Source: Chrysomallon squamiferum
Taxonomy: Eukaryota > Mollusca > Gastropoda > Neomphalida > Peltospiridae
Assembly (NCBI GenBank): GCA_012295275.1
Contig: CM022679.1
Location: 26,571,850-26,635,849, forward strand
DNA length: 64,000 nucleotides
Direction: 5' to 3'
Every line of letters starts with the position of its first letter. The first letter of the stretch is position 1. The position numbers were made by a program, and so were the translations under genes. Under the pieces are notes generated by a model. It searched no databases, was not told the DNA's origin, and was given only the letters and a program-made list of their open reading frames with translations. Shown here one piece after another: positions 13,547 through 25,700 of the stretch.

Positions 13547-14837
13547 CTGCAAAAGGAATAGAAATACATTACTTATTTTAAATGACACATACATATATAT
13601 ATATATATATTCACACATTAACATACACTGACACACACTGATAGATCTAATGAAATATATAACTGAAACATGTGAACAATATTTTTAGTTACAACATACA
13701 ATTAAACCTAAATACTGACATAATGAATGGGTGAGATTCAACAATTTTAATCTTCTGTTTTTTAAATTATCTTTGTTTATTACAGTTTACAGTAATATTA
13801 AAACCAGAGAAGTATAATATAGTCAGAAAAATTTAATGTCTATCAAATATTAAAAATCAAACAAATCTATTTGTATGGTTTAGAATAATAATTTTTTGTG
13901 ATCTTGGTGAGTGACATTGAAGTTTGGTATGTTCATTTTATTCAAATTGAGTGGCAATTTTTAATTCAACAATTAAACATAATCATAAACACACAGGGTG
14001 TACTGATAATGACACTGAAATAAAATGGTTTTATAAACAATTAATAAAAAGTAATGTGTCTGTATTATAACAGGGTTCATGACAGAAACTAAGCTTTATG
14101 AATATTAAAATATGTAAATGGTGTATACTACTATCATTTGCTATAAGTATAAACTATAATAAAGTCTATATTAACTGAATACACCTTTTCTCATCAATAT
14201 AACTAACTGTATCATTATATGAATCGATTTCACAAAATCAGATTAACTTAATTTCTTAATCTGGACTTTTAACTATCAAATATTTACATTATTCTAATTA
14301 ATAAGTTGAAAAGAAATTGAACAGGACAAAATAACTCTTCTGATAATGAATTAAAAGTAGCAGGTAAATTTCAGGATAAATGTTACGCTATCATAACTAT
14401 CAAAAAAGATCAAAACACTGAAGAGACTATCATTCATTGTATCAAACATTTCTACTTCTAGTGATATGAAACACTGAAACAGGAAATATATATATATATT
14501 TAAAATAAACATATTTTATACCAAATAATTATATACTATTATAACAATTAAAACAAGAAGTCACCGACGCCAGTAAAATAATAAAAAAAGAAAGTTATCT
14601 AACATGTTCAAAATTGTTTGAACAAAATACGTAATTTTTACATACATTCTTTTATCCAGACCCCTGTCTTTGTTTAGTCTGGTATAAATTGTATACGTGT
14701 ATCACTCAAATAAAAATCCGCTTTAAATAGTTAACACGGTAGCTCCAAAATAAATGACTATAAAAAGAATAATGTCAAGATATTTTGATCGTATACACCA
14801 AAACCACTATGGTTTCCCCTTGTTTTCTGTCATCCAG

Positions 14838-14860
14838 AAATGGCGAATATCCACTTCCTG
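14838..14860. promoter_or_regulatory. Candidate epsin core promoter (YY1-like plus ETS-like sites)
   Basis: AAATGGCG at 14838-14845 resembles a YY1 core. CCACTTCCTG at 14851-14860 is an ETS-family site (CAGGAAGTGG on the minus strand). The pair sits in the highest-GC patch upstream of the epsin 5'UTR acceptor. Promoter status is inferred. Confidence 0.3.
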
Positions 14861-15257
14861 TGAGTAATTAATGGGAGGTGGACAGAACAGCCAATTACAT
14901 GTTTGATCTCAGAAAGTAGGCAAGCCTCTGAAATGAGTAAGCACAGACGAAAATGAACAGGCATTATTTCAGAAATAAAGTAAAGATCATTTCAGTGAGC
15001 ATTCATTAAACGTTTTAAACATCTACAATTCTACAAAATTCCACTATTATTATTATTTGTTTTTAATGTTTTACACATTTTTTTAATTATTATTATTATT
15101 ATATCAATATATGGCTAGGCGCTTGTAAAAAAAAAAATTCCATTTGACATAGTTATTTGCAGAAAACATTTCTTTCTTCTATATCTGCACCTCTTGAAGG
15201 TAGAGGTGTGACTGAGGTGTATTGTTTATTATTGCTTGTTGCCTTCCTACCCCCCCT

Positions 15258-15258
15258 C

Positions 15259-15323
<65 letters not shown>

Positions 15324-15324
15324 A
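15258..15324. repeat. CT then GT microsatellite
   Basis: About 25 CT units followed by about six GT units, after a C-rich start. It lies in the intergenic region between the two divergent genes. Confidence 0.95.
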
Positions 15325-15560
15325 TAAAAATAATTAATAAAGTAGATTTAATTCGTAATATTCATTAAACATCTCAAACAAACCTTGACTTCAAAATTAT
15401 TCTTGCATCTTTTAACACTGCACAACATTTAGATCTTCCTCCAGCGCACACGTTATTATGCACATTATTGGCCTCAGTGACCAATCAGTTTATTTTTTTA
15501 ACATAAATATACTAAAGAAGTATGTATTTTATCTGTTATATATTATGTAACAACAACAAC

Positions 15561-15605
<45 letters not shown>

Positions 15606-16939
15606 TTAGACGTTAAACATATCTACCTTAATAATATAATATTATTTGGATATTTTATTTATTTAAACCAGGTAATAATATTTATTTTCCAAAACTTTTG
15701 TCATAGGGTTTTTTGTATTCAGCGTTATCAGATGTATATGAATCCGGGAATGTTTGTAACCAATGCTATAAAATTAACCTAGAAATACCTTTAAATGAGG
15801 TAAATCGTTTACTTAGTTTTCATTGTTTGATTCAGGTGTATGCTTGGTAAACGGAAAAGCCTGAAGCATACAAGTGTTTTGCTACTTTCTATAACAACAA
15901 TCGAGATATATTAATAAAAGAATTAACGTGTTTTTTTTACAGAAGTGAAGAATAATGCTTATGGCTTTTAAATGCTATTATTAAATCTTTATATTTTATT
16001 AATAAATATTTATAATCAGCTTCTGAATATCCTATTTAGACTATTATAAATAAGAAATGAAATATGGTGCTTAGAAATTAGTTTCTTTTTTTTCCCCAGT
16101 TCTTTTTACAAAAAAGAAAGAAAAAAAAGAAGTCGAACAAGTTGCACCTGACCGTTTCGCAAGAAAGGTGTTTTGTTTTAGTTTATCGGAGTGATGGGCG
16201 GAAAGAGGTAATTTTGATAGATGTAACTCAAAGCAGTTTAGGATATTCATACGTTTAGCAAATAGTAAATAGTGAAGTCTATCATACAGATATGTGCAAG
16301 GATGTATTACAAGGATCCGTGCTTCAGACAAACTTTGTTTACAAATTAAGCTGTAATTGCGGCCTTGGTTGTTTAATTTGTAACTAAGCCTTCGGTGCAT
16401 AATTACAGGGGGGATTTTTTTTTTTTTTTAATGGATGAAAAGAAAACATTTTTCAATCGCACTGTGAATCACAGTTGGTAAATATAATATGTGTTTTTTA
16501 AATTAAAAATATTAAACTATTAATATTATAAAAGATAAAACGATCAGTTAATCGTATCATCTGTTTTTATTCATGTGGATTTTATCGCGTAATTTCATGA
16601 TTAATAACATCATTTATTTGCTACACATTGCACAGTCTAGTTCATTGTAATTTTGAACATTAATTACGAATAGATAAAATAATGAAATGCCTGATCATTA
16701 AATTACGTAAACTACATGTATATTAATTATGCATAAAGTGTAATTTGTATACACATCAAGTAATTTAGAATATTATTATTTGATGACAATATAATTTATT
16801 TTTAAAATATAATAATAAAACATAACTGCCTTAAAAATATTTTAACAGTAACTGAACTATTTTGAGGACTATTCTTATGAGGACATTACTTTTCTTGTGT
16901 GTGTCGGTTAATTTTATTATATGTTTTTTATTATTTTAG

Positions 16940-19900
16940 GATGCAGGTAGACACCACCAAGCCTTTAATACACTGAAATTGCCTTACACACACACCATGT
17001 TCAGATCATAGATAGTCAGCTCCAACCAAAAACAGCATTATGGCAGAACTCATTATGGCTATAGGTGTATTTCTGATGTTAAGCCAGACAGTCCAAGCAG
17101 ACATTATAAATGTGGTTAACTGTTCAAAAGCTCAGGACTGTGGCTGGAAGGCTAGTTGTGTATCTGTTAGGTGCACTTGTCCTCAAGATTACAGCTTACA
17201 CACCAATGGGAGAGACTGCATGAATGGTAAGGAACTTTTCCTCATACATCTTCACAGACACCCAAACTCAGAAAAAACATCAAAATAACTTGTACATAAT
17301 TATTAATACTAATTTTTAAAAATAAAATGAAGTGCAAAACCACATTTTTTTTCACTTACATTTATCAGTAATTTGATTTTCAAAGTACAAATGGTTTTGG
17401 TGATATGTTTCTTTTTATTAGTGTGAAAAGTGTGTTTTATAGAATTCCTAAAAGACATAATAATTTAATCCACAAGGATAAAAAAAACAGCTGCTATCAT
17501 TCGTTACTATATATATCTGCAAGTTTAATCAAAATATGTAAATTATTAAACATAGGTTCTTTATTTATTTGTTTGTTTGGAAATCCAAAAAATGATAGAC
17601 AACATAATTAAAACCAGCTTGGTTAAAAGATGGCAAATATAAAACATCAGTTTCATTCTCATTTGGATCAAAATATTTTCATGATGACTGTTTACTCAGT
17701 GAGTCTGTCATTTTAATTTCCAGTAAAGGAAATAGCCTGCACTATCTTTTCTTTTGTAGCTTTTTTGAATCAAACTGATGTTCTCATTTGTGTCTGCTAG
17801 CACAAAATAATTTCCTGAGTGCAACAAAACTGTACACGCTGATATCTCTAGTTTAATCACAAAATTATTGTGAAATGGTCTCTAAAAAGTAAGGGCAACC
17901 GCTCTCTTTTAGAAAAAGAAAGAAAAAACAAGGATTATGAATCAGCCTTGTTCTGGTATCATCATTACTTTTTTAAAATTTATTTATTTTGCAGATATTT
18001 GTCAGGTGCATGACTGTCTTGAATGTACATCACAAGAAAAATGTACACGGTAAAACCTAAATTATTTTTCTTGTGTAACAGAAACAACATTACTGATTGA
18101 AATTAGTCTATAGAAGATGCTATATTAGACTTTTCATGTTGAATTGAATACCAAAAATAGTTCTTGTATACTTTGAAGTTATTCAACTTATTGTTATATT
18201 ACTATAACCAACCCTTAATAATGATAGAATACAGAAATATTCTACCATGTTCACAATAATGTATATTGAAAATTTTCTTTTGTGCCTGTTTCCACTAAGG
18301 TATTAGTAGTTTTATAAGTATTACAATTACTACTACTGTTACAACTACTTTGATAATAATAATAATACTAATATTAGGATATTTATACAGTAACAACTCC
18401 AATTAATACTATTACTTCTAGAATATTTATAAAACTGAAATAATTTTGATTATTTTGTTTTCTTTATAGATGTGTGAACTTTATTTCTGCTTCTAATGGT
18501 CAGTGTCTAGAAAAGTGCAGTGGTCAGGCAGAGGTGTTGCTTCAAGGTGTTTATCAAGGCAACGTCTGTACAGGTATGTCAAAATAAAGTTAATTTTTAA
18601 TATAACACACTATATATTTGCATTTACCATCACCTTAGTTGCATTGAATTGAATCAGATACGCAATTTTAAAAAAAAAGCATTGTTATCTATATGTTAAC
18701 ACCCATTTTCAATTTAAATGGATTTAATTAAGGCTTTGGCTGTTAAGTGTGCTATTAAAAAAGGAAGTCTGTTTGATTTGTAATTTGTTGTCTCATAATT
18801 TACAGAAAAAGATGTCAAAACTGATGTTGTGATTGCTGTTGTTGCTGGTGTGGCTGCTGGTTTACTTCTGTGCCTCATCATCACTCTGTGTGCCTGTTTC
18901 TATGTCAGAAAAACTAGGTAATCATAGGTCATTGCCTCTCTAGTTTAATTAAGATTAACTGTAAATAATAATTGAGCTATATTTGCTTTTTTCTCTGTTA
19001 GAAGAAGCATCAATGCCAAAATGTGAAAATGTAGCTTAAATACATTGAGTAAATCTACCTAGTTAATATTTTATTACAGAACCTCAGTGTTTGCTAATAA
19101 TAAAGTATGACAGCAGTTTTTATAAGATAAACACTGCAGTTGATTATTTTAAAGATAAATAGCAGAATTAGTGAGATGTGTTCAGGCTACTTTATCACTA
19201 TCTTATGTCTACCTTTAACAAAATTAAATGTTTGGTCCAGGAGCATGTAAAGAGGGTTAAGATTTAAAAATATATAAGTTGACTTTGTTAAATCTGTAAT
19301 ATAAAGTATTTGATATTTTTAAATTATTGGAGTTGTTTTTTTCTCAGAAAAAAGATTAATCTGCAGGAGAAAAGTTACAAATCAGGTCAAATGGAAATGG
19401 GCAAAGTAAGACAGGTATGTGTTTTGTGTTTAGTTAGAGGTCATTATTTATTTATTTTTACTTTTTATTTGTCTGTTGTTTTAAAGTTTCAGTTTTACTG
19501 GACTACATATTTTTACTTGAAGTACACATGTTTTATTTTCATTTATAAAAAAAACAAACAACTAAATACCCCCTCCCCCAACAAAACAAAAAAGAATCAT
19601 GTTGAATACAAAATAATTACACTGATTTACGTTTACTACTTACTATTAATTATTTAAAATTATACCTAGTTTTTATTTGGTTTACTGTTAATGATATTAT
19701 GTCATACATATACATATATATATATATATATATATATTTAAATATATATTCAATATTTTCTTACAGATTCCACATTATGATAATAAAGCTTTTGGTAAGT
19801 GATATTCCTAAATATAAAATTTTAAATATAAAATTTATAAATGCCTTGTAATGGCAGGAGATTATGTTATATTTTGAAGATTGCAAAAAAGAATTGTTTT

Positions 19901-20487
19901 CTTACATTTCACATTATTTTAATTTTTAAAATCAAGTCATTCGACTCTCAGTATCTTTCATATTTAAATACCATGAAAAATATTAATTTTGATGAAAGTT
20001 TCTTTTTATTCTTTTAGAAACGGATAGTGTTGTGGATTTCCATGCAAGTGTCATTGACCCAGAAGTATACTTAGAACAACTGGAGCAACTTCGTCCACAC
20101 ACAGAAACACTGATGACTGTCCTCAGCGACATTCGACGCAAACTGCGAGGAATGGAACCAGCAGATCCCAGAGTCCCCACATACAAGTATAGTTACAATC
20201 TGATACAATAGTAATACAGTCTTTGCTAACAATAAAGTATGACAGTAAAAAGTATGGATGCTACATTTTTTTTTTCTTGTAGTCACAATGTGTTCAGTCT
20301 TACTACATTAAATATACATCATTACATGTATATTCTATATCTTGCCAGTGTTAATACTTTTTTTTTGACATAGGAGTCTTATATCAGCTATGTCGTCTAA
20401 ACAAATCACAAATAAATATAGAAAAAGCGTTCAGGCTATCTACATTATATAATGTATATTTTTGGAGTTAATATCAGTCCACTAAAA

Positions 20488-20521
<34 letters not shown>

Positions 20522-22727
20522 CCCTTAAAATTAATTTTTAGATAAATACAGATTAATATCTTGGCACTTTTTCTTTGACAGAGGTGTGATACATCAGCTG
20601 TGTCGCGTGTTGGTTCTCCTGCACAAGAAAGACTCGACTGTCAGTATTCCTTCAGACGCCCTTGGACTCATTGAGTGGGCCCAGCAGATGCTTGAAGATC
20701 ATAGAGAACAGGAGGTGATCAGGGTCAGAATTCAGCCTCACATTTAGGGCGGGTCTGTTCTGAGGGGAGGGGTTAGAAATGAGGACAAATAATGAACTTT
20801 ATAATTTAACTTTAGGTAGCATTTTTGAATGTACAAAGACACAGTTTTGTAGTATTAGTTTTAATAAGAGATAATATTGTATATTTAAATATATTGAGAT
20901 TCATTTGTCTCGACAGCTGCAACCATTTTATTTCAACTTGAGCACAGTTCTGAAAATAGTCTCATATCACAAGATTGGACTAATAAATGCATTTAATTCA
21001 GTCCCATCATTTTCTTTTCTTTTCTTTTTTTCCTTCTAAAAACAGAAGAAGCAAATATTACCAAAAGTTCTGGCAAATAAACACAAATGTCCTTTAAATC
21101 TTTTACCAGCAGATTACTGTTTAATGCGTTTATACTGTTATTATTTTCATATTTCACATAAAACTATAATCTTTATTTTAAATGTTTCTAGTAACATAGT
21201 TCACAGGACATTGTTTATGCTTTCTGTTCAGTAAATTTATTTATTTTTATTTTCTATGTAGCTTAATGTTACCATATTTCATAGAGTACATGCTATAATC
21301 ATTATTTTAAATGTTTCTAGTAACACAGTTCACAGGACATTGTTCAACCAGTTTTATTGTTTATAAGATTTTGTTTTAAATATTTCTAGTTCATCAGACA
21401 GTGTTGTTGCTCCTATTAATTAATTTCTTTATAATATTATTTTCTTCATAGTTTAATACCATACATACAGTAATCGTTATTTTAAATGTTTCTAGGAATG
21501 TTACTAATTGATTAATTTATGTTATTATATCTTCATGGTTTAATAGCTTACATAAATTAACCTTTATTTTAAATATATTTCCAGGAACATAGTTCGTCTG
21601 ACAATGCTGAAGCTCCAGTCAATAAAATTTCGTACATCGACGTGGATTTTGAAAAACTCAATACCCACGTCTACGCAACGCCAGTGGGATCAGCTAACCA
21701 CAACAACGTCATGGCTCACGATCCGTCCAGCTCTCGTGATACCTCCGGCTACTACAGCAGCGTTCCGGTCCCCCTTGGAATGAACCTCAATAACACGTAC
21801 GCCACCATTAACCGCAGCCCCGTGAAGCCTTCCTCCTTCCACGGGAACAAGAACTTCACGTCTGCCAAAGTCTCGTCTTTCAAGAAAGTCAACAACACGA
21901 GTAAAAGTCGGGTTGTAAATAACTACCCGAAGGCTTACTTTGCCAACGGTCGCTACTATGATCCAAACCCACAGACAGAGGTGTATGCGCCTGCTAGTTC
22001 CTACAGCGATCGAAGTGCTGGGCCTTTGTCCACTTTCATTGGTGATTTACCGAGGTCCGAATCAGTGTCGTCAAACGCAGCTTCAAATGGGTAAGTTTTA
22101 ATATTAATAATAAAAAAATTTTTTTTTTTTTTTTTTTTGGATAATTTATTTTCAGAATGATAATAAAATCTTTAATTAAAGCAAAAAGTAGGTTATTTAG
22201 TCCAATAACATTAAATATGTATCAGAAATAAAGATGTTTTAAATCTTTTCTTTTTCAGGTTTTTTTTTTAACTTTATCTTTTTGAATATTTAAATTTTTT
22301 ATTATTATTATTAATTAGAATGCAATATTATTTTAAAAGCAGCAATTTTTTATATATTTTTTAAGTAATATTTTATTTGTTTATCTATTTATTTCTGGTT
22401 TGTATAATTAATCTACACAATAATAATACAATTTTTTTTTAATTATTCCATTAATTTTAAATCTATGTTTTTTCTGATCATTTTAATTTCATATAGTTAT
22501 TTTTTAATGTTTATTAATAAGTATGCATATCATTTTAAAAGTAAAAAAAAATGTTAACCTGTTTTTAAGAAATATTTATTTATTTTTTGATTTATTTATT
22601 TATTTATTTATTTATTTAATAATTTGTTTCTCATTTTGATTTCAGTGGTGAGAATGTGGATGATGATGACGATGGTGATGTTTTCCCCTTTGACCCTTGT
22701 GAAGCTACAGACCCTGTGGAGGTTTAA
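16940..22727 (+). CDS. Unrecognised single-pass membrane protein with EGF-like ectodomain and Tyr-rich tail (480 aa)
   Basis: I do not recognise the family. Ten coding exons join in phase: 17040-17226, 17995-18049, 18470-18573, 18806-18917, 19348-19414, 19767-19794, 20018-20186, 20582-20714, 21585-22090 and 22646-22727 (stop). In order the protein shows a signal peptide (about 1-20), a Cys-rich EGF-like ectodomain (about 21-115), one transmembrane helix (about 123-149) followed by Arg-Lys, and a 330-residue cytoplasmic part. The cytoplasmic part has a charged helical segment (about 185-285), then a Ser/Asn/Tyr-rich disordered tail and an acidic C terminus (DDDDDGD). The layout suggests a cell-surface receptor or adaptor signalling through phosphotyrosine. 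That role is inferred from architecture only. All junctions are GT-AG. The exon starting 16940 is preceded by an AG acceptor, so a further upstream 5'UTR exon is expected. Confidence 0.85.
17040..17226 (+). CDS. Signal peptide and first Cys-rich exon of the unknown receptor-like gene
   Basis: The ATG at 17040 opens MAELIMAIGVFLMLSQ, a hydrophobic leader with a likely cleavage after TVQA. The following NCSKAQDCGWKASC and RCTCPQDYSL have EGF-like cysteine spacing. Donor is GTAAGG after phase 1. Two short uORFs precede it in the same exon: 16941-16976 (11 codons plus stop) and 16997-17011 (4 codons plus stop). Confidence 0.85.
17995..18573 (+). CDS. Two Cys-rich ectodomain exons (17995-18049, 18470-18573)
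   Basis: The exons encode ICQVHDCLECTSQEKCTR and then RCVNFISASNGQCLEKC, continuing to GNVCT. Cysteines fall every 3-8 residues, as in EGF/laminin-type small disulfide modules. The split codon (CG|A = Arg) confirms the junction. Acceptors are TTTTGCAG and CTTTATAG; donors are GTAAAA and GTATGT. Confidence 0.8.
18806..18917 (+). CDS. Transmembrane exon of the unknown receptor-like gene
   Basis: A 27-residue hydrophobic stretch rich in Val, Ala, Gly, Leu and Ile runs from about residue 123 to 149, starting VVIAVVAGVAAG. It is preceded by KDVKTD and followed by RKTR, a positive-inside stop-transfer signal giving a type I topology. Three cysteines near the inner leaflet could be acylated (inference). 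Confidence 0.85.
20018..20714 (+). CDS. Helical juxtamembrane exons (20018-20186, 20582-20714)
   Basis: These two exons encode the most ordered-looking intracellular region, about residues 185-285. It contains amphipathic helices such as DPEVYLEQLEQLRPH, TLMTVLSDIRRKLRG, KGVIHQLCRVLVLLHKK and ALGLIEWAQQMLEDH. A small helical bundle is likely. I could not match it to the death domain, CARD or another named fold by eye. The lone codon AA|A across the junction keeps the frame. Confidence 0.8.
21130..21600 (+). repeat. Five-unit degenerate tandem repeat ending at the exon-9 acceptor
   Basis: The segment TTATTTTAAATGTTTCTAG, followed by TAACATAGTTC-like sequence, recurs with its AG at 21191, 21320, 21389, 21495 and finally at the real acceptor (21584). 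Spacings are 129, 69, 106 and 89 bp. The units also share an upstream TATTTTC..CATA..GTTTAATAC segment. Confidence 0.8.
21585..22727 (+). CDS. Tyr/Ser-rich cytoplasmic tail exons (21585-22090, 22646-22727)
   Basis: The tail is low complexity but clearly coding: GC is higher than in the flanks and the frame is open for 168 codons. Tyr-centred motifs include ISYIDV (Tyr302), which fits the ITIM pattern (I/V/L/S)xYxx(I/V/L), plus HVYATP, SGYYSS, NTYATI, GRYYDP and EVYAPA. These are plausible SH2/PTB docking sites when phosphorylated (inference). The last exon gives an Asp run, PFDPCEATDPVEV and a TAA at 22725-22727. Confidence 0.85.
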
Positions 22728-25700
22728 GAACTCTCCACAAAGAAGATACATTTACAACTTCAACCAGATTTAACCTGAAACATCCAACGATTAAAATCAT
22801 GAAATGACATTTATTGCTACCACTGCTTGAAGATTTGGATTTCCTCAAATCAGTATTTTTTTTATACTTGTTCTTGTTTTATTTTGTGGCAAAAACCCCC
22901 ACATATTTTCACAAAGTGCCGCATATTTGAGTTATTTTATATGTAAGTAAGAACATTTTGTGATAAAATACTAAATCACACAATCTTTTCAAACGTTTGA
23001 TTTATTATTATTATGATTTTAGAAAAACTTTTGTTGTTTTTTCCTGCATATCACAAAATTTGAGACATATAATGATATATATGGTTCTGTGTGTACTTTT
23101 TTATATATGATACAGTTTTTGAGTTCTTTTTTTTAAATTTTAATCTGTTTCTTTTAACAACCAAAAGCACACATCCAAAAGAGACCTGTTCCATCTGATG
23201 CTGATTTTAATTATATTTTTTATTAAAATTTACAAACACAACTAGCAAATAAAACCAGAAATATTTATTTTAATATATTTAAGTTTTAAAGTATTTTTAT
23301 TTCAATTTTGTAGCCACAAATAGCATAAAATAATTAATTTGTGTTGTTTGTTTATTTTTTTACAAATGTTTTAATGATATTGTCACTTGAAGGCTGTATT
23401 TTTTTTGAGCATATTTTAGAAGTTTTGATAAACTTTTTGGTATCCTTGTATAGCTTTAAAAGACAAAAACAACTACTGATAAATGTGTAATGTATTTGCT
23501 TTTAACATATTTTTGTATCTTTTAACCACAAATACACGAAAACGCATTTTATTGTCAGTTTTTAAATAATGTTTTAATTAAATGTTTGTAACAACAAATA
23601 ATAAAAAAAAAAAAAGGAATGGCAACATTTTTATTTTCACTGCAGCCAAAGGTTAGATAAATGAAAATCAAAACTGTTATGTCATGCATGAATTGAGATA
23701 TAAATTTAAAAGTTTAAAAACTGGAAAAACATATTGCTAGTAGATTTTCTCAAAAAGAGAGAGATTACAAAATGTTAAGATGCAACCAGTACAGTACAGT
23801 AAGAAGATTGCTACATTTAATTATTCAGGAGAAACAATATCAGACTTAAAAGAAACCTAATTATCACTTCTGATGAATTAACATCTTTGGCTTTAATTGA
23901 AGGTTTTTTTGTGTGTGGAATGATTTAAAAATCTAAGTTTATTTTGCCAATGATTTGTTAGCATATCAAATTTATTTTAACAATGATTTTTTAATGATTT
24001 TTAAATTATGAAATCCATAACATACATCAGCTTTTTCATGAAGACAAAGACGGCTATGATTCCTTCTAATTAACTTCCAATTAAAAGCTGCTGACACGCT
24101 GAGTGTATTTTCAATGTGTACATATACATATGTATATATATATATATATATATATAATATACACATCTATTTAATCAGATACATATTTTTAATGTTTGCA
24201 CAGTTATTGTAATTTCATTTCTTGTTTTGTCAATAGTTTTTTGTTTCTTGATTGATAAATGTTTTAATTGTTACTATTAATGTTTTTTTATAATTTTTGC
24301 TGACATTAAGAGCTTATTAATGCAAAAAATGAAATACTATTTTATCATTTATAATTTCATTATTAAATTTTTTTGTTTTTTCCTTTTTAATTCATATTTG
24401 TAACGTTTTTTTTTTTTTTAATCTTCTGGTTTTTTTTTTTGGTTTTTTTTTCTTCTATTCATCATCACCCTTTGAAATACATTTTAGAACATATTTAAAA
24501 TTTCAAAACAATTTTGATTGCATACATATTTCAACCCAAGAATTACATTTATTTATATACATACATTTTATTATGATTTTAATTTTTCTTTTTTCATTTA
24601 GACTTTTGATCCCCAAAATTAACACAATTTATCGCTGTTGTTTACTATCATAAGCAAAAATGATGTGTTTATTTGTTTTAATGTGTTGTTTGTGTTGTGC
24701 TGTCTCAGATTTTATGATTGCTCATTTCACATTATTTTCAGATATTGTGTTTTGTGTTAACAGATTAGCTCATTTTATAAGCTGAGGTTGGATCTGGATA
24801 TCAGGTTGTCTCTTCATTTTTTATTTCTATAGTTATTACTTTATTATTATCATTATTTTTATTTATTTATTTATTTATTTTTATTTTGGTTGCTGTCTTA
24901 GAAATTTTACTTTTTTTATTTACATCCAACTTTGTATGTTTTGTCTCAGAAACTAAATATTTATTTTATTCCTAGTTCAGTAAATTCCTGCATATGGATA
25001 TTTCCTGATATAAGAGGATAATTAAAATGATACAAAAGTTTTATGGTTGCTAAAATGGATTCTTACCATGTGACTTGTTATAAAAACTTGTAGCATGTGA
25101 TTTGTTGCAACTACAAAAATCAAAACAATTGAAAATATTTTTATTTTATTTTATATTTCATGTATGTATTATTAACATTAAAAACTGTTTTCAAGGTGGA
25201 TTTTTTTTTTTAATACTGTAAGACATAGGTCTGAATGTTATTGTCCTATTTTACCCCAAATACCATAGGGAAAGAAAAAAAACATTCCCAAATTATTTTT
25301 AAATGTTAAGAGATCACAATATATTAACAAAAGTAATATGTGAAGGGGAAATAACTCTCAACTCTACATTTTTCATTAAATTGATTGGTTCCAGAGATTT
25401 CTGTTTGCTTAGAAATTAGAATATTATTAAACTTGTTCACAACAAAATGACATTTTAGTATAAAAATAACATCATTATGATTTAGTCCAGTACTGAATTT
25501 AATCTTATTTCTAAAAACAATGAAACATGTCGCATGGTTATGAAATCACTTTAATCAGAAACAGTAACAATATCAACACCAGACATGTATTTTTAATATT
25601 TTTAAAAATGTGTTTATATTTTCTGCTTCTTTGTGATACCATTCCAAACAAGAAACTTAAGATCTGACATCTGCCTTATCAAGATATCAAATTAATTCAG

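Larger units (their letters stand above)
13547..16939. other. Epsin 5' intron and divergent upstream region to the receptor-like gene
   Basis: The epsin 5'UTR is spliced at 13546, so its first exon lies in this interval, probably near 14.8 kb where GC rises. The receptor-like gene also starts with a spliced 5'UTR (acceptor at 16939). The interval therefore holds both promoters. It includes a CT tract then GT (15258-15324) and a TAA repeat (15561-15603). A moderately GC-rich patch at about 16130-16420 is a candidate for the first exon or promoter of the plus-strand gene, unproven. Confidence 0.45.
17227..21584. other. Introns of the receptor-like gene
   Basis: Between the listed exons lie introns of about 190-870 bp. 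They hold TA runs (about 19708-19737, 20491-20519) and the boundary-like duplications reported separately at 20361-20400 and 21172-21510. A short motif, CTTTGCTAACAATAAAGTAT, occurs at about 20221 and in variant form at about 19090. No extra exons are recognised. Confidence 0.6.

Noticed and set aside
16071-16400. 109-codon minus-strand ORF upstream of the receptor-like gene
   Set aside because: No recognised motif. The region is better explained as promoter or 5'UTR of the plus-strand gene.
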